From: Fibrobacter succinogenes
GTDB lineage: Bacteria; Fibrobacterota; Fibrobacteria; Fibrobacterales; Fibrobacteraceae
Assembly: GCA_902800815.1 (NCBI GenBank)
Contig: CADCGB010000009.1
Location: forward strand, 19,903-83,902
Direction: 5' to 3'
DNA length: 64,000 bases
Under the pieces are notes generated by a model. That model had not been told where the DNA came from, did not search any database, and saw only the letters and a list, made by a program, of their open reading frames with translations. Shown here in pieces: positions 1 through 9,454 of this stretch. Numbering within the stretch: the stretch's first letter is position 1; each line of letters starts with the position of its first letter. A program made the translations under genes and the position numbers.

Positions 1-340
1 CGAAGAAGAGAAGGAAGGCGGCAAGCGCTGCCGCAAATGCTTCGAGTTGCGTCTCGGCGAAACGGCAAGGCTCGCAAAGGAAATGGGGTTCGACTTCTTT
101 ACCACGACGCTCTCGATCAGCCCCAAGAAAGATGAGCAAGTACTGAACACCGTCGCCAAGGAACAGGGCGCCATCTACGGCATCAAGGCGCTCCCTGCAG
201 ATTTCAAGCGCAAGGGCGGGTTCAACCGTTCCGTAGAACTCTCCGAGGAATACTGCCTCTACCGGCAGGAATATTGCGGCTGCGTGTACTCGCTACGCGA
301 ATACGAAGAGCGAATCAAGAAGCAGAACGCAGACAAGTAA
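1..340 (+). CDS. queH: Epoxyqueuosine reductase QueH, C-terminal part
   Basis: The 5' end lies outside the window; the frame is open from base 2. QueH reduces epoxyqueuosine to queuosine in the tRNA anticodon and is a cytoplasmic iron-sulfur enzyme unrelated to QueG. The visible part holds a CRKCFELRL motif followed by FDFFTTTLSISPKK, and near the end a YRQEYCGCVYS cluster. These cysteine motifs are the hallmark of the QueH (former DUF208) family. The stop is 3 bases from the stop of the convergent outer-membrane protein gene, so there is no room for a conventional terminator between them. The assignment is firm for the fragment seen. Confidence 0.9.
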   Translation, partial: EEEKEGGKRCRKCFELRLGETARLAKEMGFDFFTTTLSISPKKDEQVLNTVAKEQGAIYGIKALPADFKRKGGFNRSVELSEEYCLYRQEYCGCVYSLREYEERIKKQNADK

Positions 341-343
341 CGC

Positions 344-1096
344 CTAGAACCAGTAACCAATTCCAAACTGGTATTTCAGCAGCTTGTAATAGGACCCGCC
401 CATATACTCGTCGGTTTCCCAAAGAACCCTGGTCGTAACATCTTCCGTATCGATGTCATAACGCATCTCGACTTCCTCGGAATGCGACGTGAGGCATTTC
501 TTGCCACCATCAACGACATCCGTGAACTGGAACAACACGCGGGCATCTACCGAAAGCCCGAATCCGAACACATGTCCGATACCCGCGGCAACACCTGCAC
601 CGAAGCGCTTGTCATCGTAACAGCCGTCACTCTGGCCGCGATACCTCTCGGGTATGACATGTTCCTCATCAGAGAGCAGCATCACATCTATAACCGGCCC
701 CGCCTCAAAAAACAGCACCGACGTGCGCCACTGCGCCATCACGGGGAGTTCCAGGTAGAGGTAGGATGATATCTCGTCTCCGTCCCACGCTCCGCCACAA
801 TCTCCATCGCAGGCGACGCCCATCTCGACATGCGTATAGTATATGCGGAAGTCCAACCCAAGCGCCGTATGCAGGTAAAAATTATCCGCGAAACCATGAG
901 AGAAATCTATAGAAAGAACTCCACCCGGCCCCGAGATATCGGGATACGGGCCCCAATCCGCATCAGTCAAGAGATTCGAAATCTGCGCCCCCAGGCGGAC
1001 ACCGATATCAAACTTGCCATTTGACTTTTCGGTAGCTCCCGCAAGCAATGGCAGACAAACTAACAATAACAGGAGTAGCCTTCCCAAGCGTCTCAC
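344..1096 (-). CDS. Small outer-membrane beta-barrel protein (PorT/OmpW-like size class)
   Basis: This 250-residue protein has an N-terminal signal peptide (RRLGRLLLLLLVCLPLLAG), alternating hydrophobic and polar stretches, many glycines and aromatics, and a terminal YWF, as expected for an outer-membrane beta-barrel ending in Phe. I chose the GTG at 1096 because AAGGAGG lies 5 bases upstream; a TTG further upstream overlaps that site, and the nearby ATG is out of frame and meets a stop at once. It is the third gene of a minus-strand operon after a TIGR02147 regulator and a lipoprotein, 30 bases after the lipoprotein stop. Its function is unknown. It may form an envelope pair with that lipoprotein. 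Confidence 0.6.
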   Translation of the reverse strand: MRRLGRLLLLLLVCLPLLAGATEKSNGKFDIGVRLGAQISNLLTDADWGPYPDISGPGGVLSIDFSHGFADNFYLHTALGLDFRIYYTHVEMGVACDGDCGGAWDGDEISSYLYLELPVMAQWRTSVLFFEAGPVIDVMLLSDEEHVIPERYRGQSDGCYDDKRFGAGVAAGIGHVFGFGLSVDARVLFQFTDVVDGGKKCLTSHSEEVEMRYDIDTEDVTTRVLWETDEYMGGSYYKLLKYQFGIGYWF

Positions 1097-1126
1097 ATTT
1101 TCCTCCTTCCCCAAATCACACGCGAA

Positions 1127-2260
1127 TCAATCGTTCTGATTGCGCCCGAGAATGCCATCAACACAGGCTTCGAACTCGCGGGAGTTCATCCGTCTGTACG
1201 TATACGCACCTGAACTTGACTTGTGCAAGTAATCTGCATTGTCAGCAGAGCACACCCCGGATAAGACGTCATCCATTTCGCGGACCGTTCCCACGCAGCT
1301 CACGTCACCCGACTTGAGCGTTACGTGCAGGCTGTCGCCGTAGCGGGCGTAATCCACGCTCAGGTCGAACGTCTTACCGGCTTGGGTAAACTTCATCGTG
1401 GTATTCGTCTTTGAGAGGATACTGATACCAGCGCTTTCCTGACCGTATTTCGTATCCGAATAGTAATAGGGCGTTTCCAGCTGGATGGAGCCTCCGTTCC
1501 CGAGGAAATCGAACAACTGGTTAACAAAGACCGTCTGCATGTAATCGTAGTTTTCGCGGTCCGTGATGAGATATTCTACCTTGTCACCATAGAACTTGAA
1601 GTACTGATCGTAGCCGTCATTCATGCAGTACATCTTTCCTTCACGATAGCGGCACTGCGTATTTTTCCAGATCCCATCGAGCGAACCCGATTTTCCACCC
1701 ACAAAGAGAAGCGATTCTTCGTATCTCGTCTGATCTGCTTCATACGGGTCCGGTTCACTGATTCTCGTAAGCAGCAGCGTATCGCCACGGAAACTGAAGG
1801 CGAAAGTGTTCGAATCCGCGAAATAGAAATTCTGGTCGTATGCGAACGATTCGCCATCCTTGACACAACCGCCGTTTATTTCTAGAACGATGGTTACAGA
1901 GTCACCGGCATCACTCCGCACGAGTTTGCCGACCCGCTTGTTCTTCGCCGATTCGAACAGCGCAACGGTATCTTTGATATAAGTATACTCATCCGGACTC
2001 GTGGGAACAATTTCACTCGGGAGGTTAATCGTAGTAGAGGAATCCACGGTTATAACCTGCGGTTGATCACCGTCCCTTGTTCCGCCATCGGGTAGAATTC
2101 CAGCATCGTGTGAAGTTCCGGCATCGGGTGCAGCGTTTTCGGAGTCTGCCATCGCATTCCCTGCCACGTCCTCGGTAAAGCCGGCACAGCCCGAAAGCAA
2201 AGCGAGCAAGGCCACACACGGCAGAATGATACTTTGTATAAAACTAGCCCTGATTTTCAT
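1127..2260 (-). CDS. Lipoprotein of unknown function, coupled to a TIGR02147 gene
   Basis: The 377-residue product has a lipoprotein signal with the lipobox LLSGC (Cys about residue 25), then a low-complexity Ala/Asp/Gly/Ser spacer to about residue 75, then a beta-rich region with repeated YDQYFKFYGD-like aromatic motifs. I do not recognise a catalytic domain. The start at 2260 has GGAAGG 5 bases upstream and overlaps the end of the TIGR02147 gene by 17 bases, so the two are probably translationally coupled. The lipid anchor and spacer suggest a surface or periplasmic protein. A second TIGR02147-lipoprotein pair with the same overlap layout is at 30613-33095, though the lipoproteins themselves are not obviously alike. 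Confidence 0.65.
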   Translation of the reverse strand: MKIRASFIQSIILPCVALLALLSGCAGFTEDVAGNAMADSENAAPDAGTSHDAGILPDGGTRDGDQPQVITVDSSTTINLPSEIVPTSPDEYTYIKDTVALFESAKNKRVGKLVRSDAGDSVTIVLEINGGCVKDGESFAYDQNFYFADSNTFAFSFRGDTLLLTRISEPDPYEADQTRYEESLLFVGGKSGSLDGIWKNTQCRYREGKMYCMNDGYDQYFKFYGDKVEYLITDRENYDYMQTVFVNQLFDFLGNGGSIQLETPYYYSDTKYGQESAGISILSKTNTTMKFTQAGKTFDLSVDYARYGDSLHVTLKSGDVSCVGTVREMDDVLSGVCSADNADYLHKSSSGAYTYRRMNSREFEACVDGILGRNQND

Positions 2261-3083
2261 CTTTGCCTTCCTTTGCCTTGCTCAGCGGGAATAAATGCAA
2301 ATTTAATCTATATACGCGGTCATAGTTTTCAACTTTAGAAAGAATATCCTTGACTTTCTGGCGGAAAAGGTCCAATTCCTCGGAAAGGTGCCACAAAGTC
2401 TTCTCGTCCACACCAAAAGTCAGGCCAGAAATGTTGCGGTCTTCGCGCGCAACGCCATCGAGCGCATCGGCAGCAAGCAGCGTCAACTGTTTCTGCATGG
2501 CATGCATCGCGCCCGCGACAAGCGCGGGGTCGCCCGAAAGGCCCTTGTTAGTCTGTACGTAAGAACCGTCCGGCCTGCATTGCAAGAGCCCCGCCTGCAC
2601 CATGAGCGTAAGCGCATTGCGCACGTCGCCCGCAGTCACCTCAGGCACGCACATCTTTGCAATTTCGGAAGGCTTGGCGCCCGGCATAATCGGTGCCAGT
2701 TCGCGCACCACCGGGTTTATCCACGACTTGAAATAGTCGAACGCCTCGGCTCCCAGGATGCGAACCCCGTTCTCCTCCATCAAGGCCCGCATCCGGGAGA
2801 AAATCTCGAGACGTACGTTTTGATCCGGTGCGTCGCAATATTCTACCAGCAGGCAAAAATACTGCGCACCGAACCCGGTAAGGCCCATGGCACCGGCAAC
2901 CTTCGCCGCCCCTCCGCGGCTTAGACGAGTCTTGCCGTCGCATACCAGCTTGAGGTACCCCGACGACGTGAACCCCGCAAGTTTCGCGAACTCGCGCCAC
3001 GAGAAATAGGAACCCTTCTTGCGTTCCTCGTAATAATCCCGCATGTACTTACGGTAGTCTGAATACTCTGTTATCGGTTTCAT
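2244..3083 (-). CDS. TIGR02147 (DUF4423) family protein, putative transcription regulator
   Basis: The 279-residue protein starts KPITEYSDYRKYMRDYYEERK and continues with a helix-turn-helix-like stretch (SWREFAKLAGFTSSGYLKLVCDGKTRLS, quoted in two parts: SWREFAKLAGFTSSG then YLKLVCDGKTRLS), which is the N-terminal signature of TIGR02147. Family members are abundant in Fibrobacter and Bdellovibrio and are thought to be regulators, though biochemical proof is lacking. It heads an operon with a lipoprotein (17-base overlap) and an outer-membrane protein. A promoter at 3100-3128 contains an ATGAAAC half-site that recurs as a palindrome before the divergent ygiQ gene, so autoregulation is plausible but inferred. 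Family assignment is strong; function is not established. Confidence 0.8.
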   Translation of the reverse strand: MKPITEYSDYRKYMRDYYEERKKGSYFSWREFAKLAGFTSSGYLKLVCDGKTRLSRGGAAKVAGAMGLTGFGAQYFCLLVEYCDAPDQNVRLEIFSRMRALMEENGVRILGAEAFDYFKSWINPVVRELAPIMPGAKPSEIAKMCVPEVTAGDVRNALTLMVQAGLLQCRPDGSYVQTNKGLSGDPALVAGAMHAMQKQLTLLAADALDGVAREDRNISGLTFGVDEKTLWHLSEELDLFRQKVKDILSKVENYDRVYRLNLHLFPLSKAKEGKDENQG

Positions 3084-3099
3084 GGCTTACCCTGTATCA

Positions 3100-3128
3100 A
3101 ATATACCCTGACGATGAAACAAAAACAA
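3100..3128 (-). promoter_or_regulatory. Promoter of the TIGR02147-lipoprotein-OMP operon
   Basis: Read on the minus strand, TTGTTT (3128-3123) is followed after 17 bases by TATATT (3105-3100), 16 bases before the start codon. The spacer contains ATGAAAC (plus strand 3114-3120), the same heptamer that forms a palindrome at 3187-3205. Confidence 0.5.
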
Positions 3129-3159
3129 TGATTTTTTAACAAAAATAGCATATTTTTTA

Positions 3160-3206
3160 TTGATTTTTCGGTTATTTAGCCATTTTATGAAACAAGACGT
3201 TTCATA
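3160..3206 (+). promoter_or_regulatory. ygiQ promoter with overlapping palindromic operator
   Basis: TTGATT (3160-3165), a 17-base spacer and TTTTAT (3183-3188) form a plausible sigma-70 type promoter. A perfect palindrome, TATGAAAC-N5-GTTTCATA at 3186-3206, overlaps the -10 and start region, a typical repressor position. A single ATGAAAC is in the divergent TIGR02147 promoter, so one protein may control both sides. Confidence 0.45.
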
Positions 3207-3242
3207 TGGAGCAGCATTTCTGTTGAAGGCGTAGGTTTGTCA

Positions 3243-5303
3243 ATGGCCAAGGAATGTGCGCCGGCACAACTATTAACTATCTTTTGCCCCATGTACGATC
3301 CGCGATTCCTCCCCATCTGCAAGGAAGACCTAGACGCTCTCGGCTGGGACTACGTGGACGTGATTATCGTGAGTGCCGACGCCTACGTGGACCACCCGTG
3401 TTTTGGGCATGCTGTAGTGGGTAGGCTTTTCGAGCACGAGGGTTTGCGAGTCGCGATTCTGCCACAACCCAACTGGCGCGACGACCTGCGCGATTTCAAG
3501 AAACTGGGCAAGCCCCGCATGTTCTTCGCGATTTCGAGCGGCATGGACAGCATGGTGAACCACTACACCGCCGCAAAGCGCCTGCGTAGCGACGACGCGT
3601 TCACCCCCGGGAACAAGGCCGGGTTCCGCCCGGATTACGCAACATACACCTACGCAAAGATTCTAAAGCAACTCTACCCCGACGTTCCGCTACTGATTGG
3701 CGGGCTGGAATCGAGCCTGCGCCGCGTAACACATTACGACTACTGGAGCGACAGACTCAAGCCAAGCATTCTCTTTGATACGCAAGCAGACATTCTCGTT
3801 TACGGCATGGGCGAAAAGCCCCTCAAGGAAATCGTACGCCTCCTAAAGAAGGGCGTCCCGTTCTCGAGCCTGCATTCCGTACCGCAGACCGCTTACCTTG
3901 TACGTAAAGGCGACATTCCGAAGAGCAACCAGTGGGAAGACATGCGCCTCGCGAGTTACGAGGAATGCCTTGCCAGCAAGCGCACGCAGATGGAAAACTG
4001 TCGCAAGGTGGACATCGAATGCAACAAGTGGTTCCAGCGCCGCATATTGCAGGATGTCGCGGAACAGACCGTCGTGATCAACCCCGCGTACCCGCCGCTC
4101 GAATACGGCGAACTGGACGAGAGTTTTGAATACCCATATGCACGCGAGCCTCACCCACGTTACAAGAAGCGTGGCAACGTGCCCGCGTTCGACATGATCA
4201 AGTTCAGCATCAACACGCACCGCGGATGTTTCGGTGGTTGCAGTTTCTGCGCCATCAATGCACACCAGGGCAAGTTTATTGCGAGCCGTAGCCGCGAAAG
4301 CATTTTGCGCGAAGTGGATTTGATTACCAAGATGGAAGGCTTTGCCGGCACCATCACCGACTTGGGCGGCCCGAGCGCCAACATGTACAACATGCGCGGC
4401 CGTGACCCGAGCCGCTGCAAAAAATGCGCGAGGGCAAGCTGCCTCACGCCCAAGATTTGCGACAACATGGACACGCACCACAAGGAACTCCTGGAGCTTT
4501 ACCGCGAAGTGCGTAACCACCCGAAGGTAAAGCACCTGTTTATCGGGAGCGGAGTCCGCTACGACATGTTGCTGCAGGAAACAAACGACAAGGAACTGCG
4601 CAAGGACCACGAGGAATACGCCCGCGAACTCATCGACTACCACGTAAGCGGACGATTGAAGGTAGCGCCGGAACATACGAGCGACGAAGTCCTGAAACTC
4701 ATGCGCAAGCCGAGCTTTACGCTGTTCCACAAGTTCAAGGAATTCTTCGACGACGAATGCAAGCGCATCGGCAAGCGCCAGCAGATAATACCCTACTTTA
4801 TCAGTAGCCACCCCGGGTGTACCGAGGCCGACATGGCGGAACTCGCCCTCGAGACAAAGCAGCTCGGGTTCCAGCTGGAGCAGGTGCAGGACTTTACCCC
4901 CACGCCGATGACTATTGCGACCGAGATGTTCTATTCCGAACTCACGCCCGATGGAAAACCGCTTTACGTGGCAAAGACACCCGAGCAGAAGCGCAGCCAG
5001 AGGCAGTTCTTCTTCTGGTACATTCCAGAGAACCGCCCGCAAATCCGCGCGACGCTGGAGCGCCTGAAACTAGGGAAAATCGGGCGACTGCTTTTAAGCC
5101 GTAGCGCCAAGGCCGAAGGCAAGGAGTTCTTCCCCAGCAAGGAACGCGAAAGCAATGCGGAATACCGCGAACGCGAACAGAAAAAGCGCGAAGCCCGCAG
5201 CAACTCCATCGTGCCCATAAAGAAGGGCAAGAAGGGTCGCTGGGAGAACTCCGCCCGCAAGGAACGCCGCGCCGCGCAGTTTAATTCCGGCCGGCGCGGA
5301 TAG
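3243..5303 (+). CDS. ygiQ: YgiQ family radical SAM protein
   Basis: The product (about 686 residues) matches YgiQ: an N-terminal domain with GWDYVDVIIVSADAYVDHP, a conserved GGLESSLRR segment, and a radical SAM core with CFGGCSFC (CxxxCxxC) near residue 330, which should bind a 4Fe-4S cluster and S-adenosylmethionine. The C-terminal DUF3362-like tail is rich in Lys and Arg. The reaction is unknown for the family. A TTG at 3237 is an alternative start; I prefer the ATG at 3243 with TAGG 7 bases upstream. The 3' end overlaps the convergent 903-residue gene by 23 bases. The promoter region carries a palindromic operator-like site. Confidence 0.9.
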   Translation: MAKECAPAQLLTIFCPMYDPRFLPICKEDLDALGWDYVDVIIVSADAYVDHPCFGHAVVGRLFEHEGLRVAILPQPNWRDDLRDFKKLGKPRMFFAISSGMDSMVNHYTAAKRLRSDDAFTPGNKAGFRPDYATYTYAKILKQLYPDVPLLIGGLESSLRRVTHYDYWSDRLKPSILFDTQADILVYGMGEKPLKEIVRLLKKGVPFSSLHSVPQTAYLVRKGDIPKSNQWEDMRLASYEECLASKRTQMENCRKVDIECNKWFQRRILQDVAEQTVVINPAYPPLEYGELDESFEYPYAREPHPRYKKRGNVPAFDMIKFSINTHRGCFGGCSFCAINAHQGKFIASRSRESILREVDLITKMEGFAGTITDLGGPSANMYNMRGRDPSRCKKCARASCLTPKICDNMDTHHKELLELYREVRNHPKVKHLFIGSGVRYDMLLQETNDKELRKDHEEYARELIDYHVSGRLKVAPEHTSDEVLKLMRKPSFTLFHKFKEFFDDECKRIGKRQQIIPYFISSHPGCTEADMAELALETKQLGFQLEQVQDFTPTPMTIATEMFYSELTPDGKPLYVAKTPEQKRSQRQFFFWYIPENRPQIRATLERLKLGKIGRLLLSRSAKAEGKEFFPSKERESNAEYREREQKKREARSNSIVPIKKGKKGRWENSARKERRAAQFNSGRRG

Positions 5304-7992
5304 CCTTCACATTCATGCGCGTCATCTGCAAGGTTACCTTCATGAGGTAAAGCATAATCTTGTACCCATAAAGGTGGAACACATTCCTGTTTATGTGGTC
5401 ATTCCTGGATTGGCGAAGGTACTCCACCCCAAAAACCGTATCCAGAAAGACCCGCAGTTCCTTTATCAGGGCTTTCGGATAGATTACCTGATCGCCCATG
5501 TCCTCGAAGGTGACATCACCCTCGCTATTCAGCAGGGGCCTCTGCACGCCGTCCTCATTGAACTCGGACTTCTTCTTCAACTGTTCCACAATGCCATCCG
5601 TACTTGTTACGCACTGGATTACCTGCAACAACAGGGAGATACACTTCTTCAGGAACGGTGAACCGTAATTAGGTTCATCCTTGAACAAGTCATAACTCAC
5701 GGCATCGTAAGACTCATGCATCGCCAAGAGCTTTTCCGTTGCCTCATCGCTGATCTTCGCCGCCGCGGCATCCACATTGGGAGAAAACAGACCATCCACG
5801 TTCCGATGCAGGTCAGCCAAGTACTGGAACAATTCTATAGCCGACTTATCGGCATCCTTATCCAAAACCAACTTTTCAATCATACCTTCACAGGATTTCA
5901 AGCGGTCCAGCAATTCACTTTCCTGGTGCCTTTCAACGGCATCCTCCAACAAGCGTTTCTCGAGCGAGATCCACATGGATGACCATATAGATTCTTCATC
6001 ATCCAGAGAACTAGAATGTTCAAACTTGAACAAGCGTTTCTTTTCCTCCGATGCAGGCAGGGCGCAATCCTTCTGCATCCGCCTCATCAGAGAATACAGG
6101 ATGCGCAGCAAGTCCGGATAATGTTTCGGATTGAGCAGACTGCCCGTATAGTTAAGGTCAACGTTATGCGTCTTCATATTGCGGGCATAATGCAAATATC
6201 CGCATTCCAGCATCCTACGGTTCCTTTGCAGGTGGTAATCCCGCTTCTGCAGAATCCCTTCGGGGCCAGGCACACAGGATACATCCGTCTGCAAGAAGAG
6301 TTTCATTTCAAAGTTTCTGGAAAAGAACTGGTCGCTACAACCCGGAATCTGCTGGAGATAATCCGGAAGAAGGATACCGCAGTCAATCTTCTTCATCTTG
6401 TCGGATTCACGTTCCAGCTGCTTCTGCTGATCGGCAGTGCATTCCGTATACAATTTTATAAAAGGCTTATTCTTGTCCGTCTTTTCCGGCTCATTCGCAA
6501 AGACCACTTGTACTTTAGGGTACAAAAACACAGAACGGTGTTCACCGATATTATTGATTTGTTGCGTAATATTCAGGATTGTCTTCGATTCCGAATAGCA
6601 GGCCACATTATACATCAGGTTCAAAACCGACTGCGTAGCAAAAAAGCGCTTGTCGATATACTTTTTAAATGTCATCTCGTCGGCGGTAATAGGGCATTTC
6701 ATGTCATTCTGCTTAAGGATGCCCGTAAACAACCTGCTCTGCACCGCAGGTTCAAACCAGTCCCCTCTCTTAAGGGCAGCAAGGAATTCATCGCCGATCT
6801 CATAACGCCCCTTGACCCTTGCACCATAGCTCATGTCAAACAGCGCAAAGAAAAACAGGCACTGCAGTTCAGGACATTCCTGGATATCCTTGAAGATAAG
6901 CTCACTTTTGCCTTCTCCGACAGGCTTCTTGAAAAGGTGGAGCAGTTCCTCCTCTTCCAGGTAATGGACTGTCATATAGCAGAACATTGTCAGGAAGGGC
7001 CACTTTTTCAGGAGAGTTATTTTCTGACCTAAGATAACACCTACAGAATTCAGTAGTTCTTCCTGTTTAGATTCATCCCCAAATGAGTAGCCATTTTCAC
7101 AGTCAAAAGCCTTTTTCACCAAATTGAGAAGGCTATTATACAGAGGATCGAACATCCTACTAGATGCTTTCACACAGTTATGGAACTTTAACAGGTCTAT
7201 AAATTCCTCGTTATCCTTTATAGTCGTCAGAAGATTAGTCTTCACGGCGTACCTTAACTTGCGCAGTCCCCTTTCAAAAGGCAACCCCCTTTCCTTGATA
7301 TTGGCAAAAAGGTTCAGCGCATAGTTGTTGACGTTCTCCATCAGCTTTTCCTCATTGCGGGCGTAGGCGCAGTAGGCCGCCAAGGAATCAAAGCAGTTGT
7401 CGCCAACGGTATCGTAATTCTCAAAACTGACGGGGAGCGAATGCCTATAATATTTCAGGAAAAGCCAGAGGAATCCGGACAAGCCCATCCTGGGAACCTT
7501 GCCCGTATCGATAAACGTCTTGAAGGGCCAGAGCCTTTCATCAAGCCAGGTATCTTCATGGTGAAGCCATTCACCCGGAACATCCGGATCTTTCTTTTCG
7601 TCTAATCTCGCGTAATCCAGGATTCTAAAATCATCTGCCACGCGATCGGAGCAAGAAGCCCTATTATGTAGGCGAATTCTTTCGACACTTTCCCTCACGC
7701 GGCACGCCAATTCATCTCGCTCCGATTGATACTTTGGAGTCTTTAGCGAGAACAGGTCGTATACCAGGTAAAGCGCACTCGCCAGCAGAAAGTAGAGCGT
7801 AAGCTGGTCCGGATTTTTCTCGTCGTAATCCGGCACCTCCATTCCTACCAGTTCTTGTCGGGCTTCCTCGAACATGTTTTTATATTCGCAGGATTCCGTG
7901 CCAAAAAACAGGCCTTCAAAATCAACGCAATCCCTTATCCAATGCTTCAGGTTATTGATGCGCCATGCCAATCTATCATTATCCATAATCAT
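5281..7992 (-). CDS. Large protein of unknown family (903 residues)
   Basis: I do not recognise this protein. It is 903 residues, mostly helical by composition, with no signal peptide, no clear membrane segment and no obvious nucleotide-binding or metal motif. Scattered cysteines and HDxxxxE-like patches do not form a known site. The DNA is clearly more AT-rich than the flanking ygiQ and expansin genes, with many A-tracts, suggesting foreign origin. The 3' end overlaps ygiQ by 23 bases in convergent orientation. AAGGA sits 3 bases before the ATG at 7992; a second ATG at 7986 is possible. It appears to be transcribed alone. It could be a lone defence or effector protein, but that is only a guess from its isolation and composition. 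Confidence 0.6.
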   Translation of the reverse strand: MIMDNDRLAWRINNLKHWIRDCVDFEGLFFGTESCEYKNMFEEARQELVGMEVPDYDEKNPDQLTLYFLLASALYLVYDLFSLKTPKYQSERDELACRVRESVERIRLHNRASCSDRVADDFRILDYARLDEKKDPDVPGEWLHHEDTWLDERLWPFKTFIDTGKVPRMGLSGFLWLFLKYYRHSLPVSFENYDTVGDNCFDSLAAYCAYARNEEKLMENVNNYALNLFANIKERGLPFERGLRKLRYAVKTNLLTTIKDNEEFIDLLKFHNCVKASSRMFDPLYNSLLNLVKKAFDCENGYSFGDESKQEELLNSVGVILGQKITLLKKWPFLTMFCYMTVHYLEEEELLHLFKKPVGEGKSELIFKDIQECPELQCLFFFALFDMSYGARVKGRYEIGDEFLAALKRGDWFEPAVQSRLFTGILKQNDMKCPITADEMTFKKYIDKRFFATQSVLNLMYNVACYSESKTILNITQQINNIGEHRSVFLYPKVQVVFANEPEKTDKNKPFIKLYTECTADQQKQLERESDKMKKIDCGILLPDYLQQIPGCSDQFFSRNFEMKLFLQTDVSCVPGPEGILQKRDYHLQRNRRMLECGYLHYARNMKTHNVDLNYTGSLLNPKHYPDLLRILYSLMRRMQKDCALPASEEKKRLFKFEHSSSLDDEESIWSSMWISLEKRLLEDAVERHQESELLDRLKSCEGMIEKLVLDKDADKSAIELFQYLADLHRNVDGLFSPNVDAAAAKISDEATEKLLAMHESYDAVSYDLFKDEPNYGSPFLKKCISLLLQVIQCVTSTDGIVEQLKKKSEFNEDGVQRPLLNSEGDVTFEDMGDQVIYPKALIKELRVFLDTVFGVEYLRQSRNDHINRNVFHLYGYKIMLYLMKVTLQMTRMNVKAIRAGRN

Positions 7993-8041
7993 ATTTCCTT
8001 AAAAAGAATGTTTAACTTCAGTTCTTTTCTGGAAACAACAA

Positions 8042-8067
8042 AAACATCTCTTTAAAAAGGGATGTTT
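8042..8067 (-). terminator. Hairpin downstream of the expansin-like gene
   Basis: AAACATCTCTTT and AAAGGGATGTTT form 12-base arms with one G-T pair and a 2-base loop; on the minus strand the stem is followed by TTGTTGTTT. It fits a weak intrinsic terminator for the expansin transcript. It also lies 50 bases before the 903-residue gene and could instead be an operator. The rest of 7993-8201 is AT-rich without an open frame. Confidence 0.4.
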
Positions 8068-8201
8068 CAAACGCAAAAACAAAAAATGTTCTGTCATTTG
8101 AAAAAATCGTCTCCAAAAAAAATAAGACAAGTCAACAATTCTTTCAATGACAACTAAAATATAAACCAAAAACTCAAAAAAAGCAAGCCTTTTCTACAAA
8201 A

Positions 8202-9284
8202 CTATTCCCTATGTTCGTATAGGTACAGGTTTGCCTCGGGCACGGCAAGGTCTGAACCCTTGATACGCCATTCATCGTCTTCGCCGGTGCGGTACTTCAC
8301 CACGACGCGGTAGCGGTTATCGGTCCGAAGCACGTTTTCCGGGACCGTCCAGAAGTTCTCGGTACCTACGACCATCTCGAGATTGTAGGCATCACGCGTG
8401 TCGATCCCGAAAATAGCAATGGCCTTTACCATGTCCTTCGGGTTACGCACCTGGATAATGCTCCAGAAGGTGCTTGCTCCCTCCTTGACCCAGAGCGACG
8501 TGGAATCGCCCCACACGCCTTCGACTCCCTCGCAGCTCACGAATTCCCACTCGCCGTAGTAGCGGCCCACGGTATTGCCCATGATGTCTGCCGCGGGGGC
8601 CCCGCCCAGGTCTACGCCACAATTTGCATCGGGGCAGCGGTCGGTAATGCGCACCGTCACGCGCTTCCAACCATCGGGAGTCTTCGCCTTCACGCGTACA
8701 CAGCCGCCACATGCGGCACCGCCCTGCCACGGTCCCTTGTCATCGCCCGGAGAAACGTTCACATGAATCGCCGCATAGTACTGGATGTTAGTTTGTCCGT
8801 AGTTGCAGGCGCCACCCAAACTGGTTTCCTTTTCGGTAATGCTCCCGTAGGTCGTAACGGAGCCCTTGCCACCATTCTCCGTAAGTTCGGGATCTGCCGC
8901 GGTATAGCTATCGCAGTCGGTACACTTGCCGTCACCTTCGTCTTCGCTACTAGACTCGGGCACAGCGCTGCTGGATTCCGGAACAATGGCGGAACTGGAT
9001 ACCGGCGTATCGCTTGACTCGGGCGAACTGCTGGAAGCAACGTCAGAACTCGATGCAGGCGATTCTCCGGAACTCGAGACTCCCTCCGAAGAGGATGTGC
9101 CCGGAGCCTCGCTGGAACCGGACTCCTGCGCATCCGCAGAATACTGTTCCATTGATGAACTTGAAACTTGCGAACTCTCGCTGGAAAGGGTGTCCGGGAC
9201 CTGCGTCGACGAATCGTCACCGCAGGCGGTAAGCGCCATGACAAAAAAGGCACATGCACAGGATACAGCGAAAGAACGTTTCAT
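8202..9284 (-). CDS. Expansin-like lipoprotein with serine-rich linker
   Basis: The 360-residue product has a lipoprotein signal (lipobox ALTAC), a long Ser/Glu/Pro linker to about residue 120, and then a two-part expansin-like module. The first part is a double-psi beta-barrel with GSVTTYGS, CGGCVRVK and VRITDRCPDANCGVDLG; the Asp in TDRCP matches the catalytic-like Asp of expansins. The second part resembles the CBM63-type domain. Expansins loosen cellulose and hemicellulose networks without hydrolysis. The start at 9284 is set by the signal peptide; longer upstream frames lack one. It is divergent from the GH10 xylanase gene, sharing a 170-base promoter region. TATATT ends 7 bases before the ATG and there is no Shine-Dalgarno site, so the mRNA may be leaderless. 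Confidence 0.8.
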   Translation of the reverse strand: MKRSFAVSCACAFFVMALTACGDDSSTQVPDTLSSESSQVSSSSMEQYSADAQESGSSEAPGTSSSEGVSSSGESPASSSDVASSSSPESSDTPVSSSAIVPESSSAVPESSSEDEGDGKCTDCDSYTAADPELTENGGKGSVTTYGSITEKETSLGGACNYGQTNIQYYAAIHVNVSPGDDKGPWQGGAACGGCVRVKAKTPDGWKRVTVRITDRCPDANCGVDLGGAPAADIMGNTVGRYYGEWEFVSCEGVEGVWGDSTSLWVKEGASTFWSIIQVRNPKDMVKAIAIFGIDTRDAYNLEMVVGTENFWTVPENVLRTDNRYRVVVKYRTGEDDEWRIKGSDLAVPEANLYLYEHRE

Positions 9285-9454
9285 AACACCTAATATACAA
9301 TAATGTCTGCGAAAACAGAACAAAAAAGGCATTTTCCAAGAGAAACACTCCAAAAAACGGAACTTCTTGTTTCGGTTAATTTACACCTACCCGCCCGTTT
9401 TTTGTTTATTTTATATACGGGTGTTTACGTATTAGGGAAAAACAAGGAGTAACA

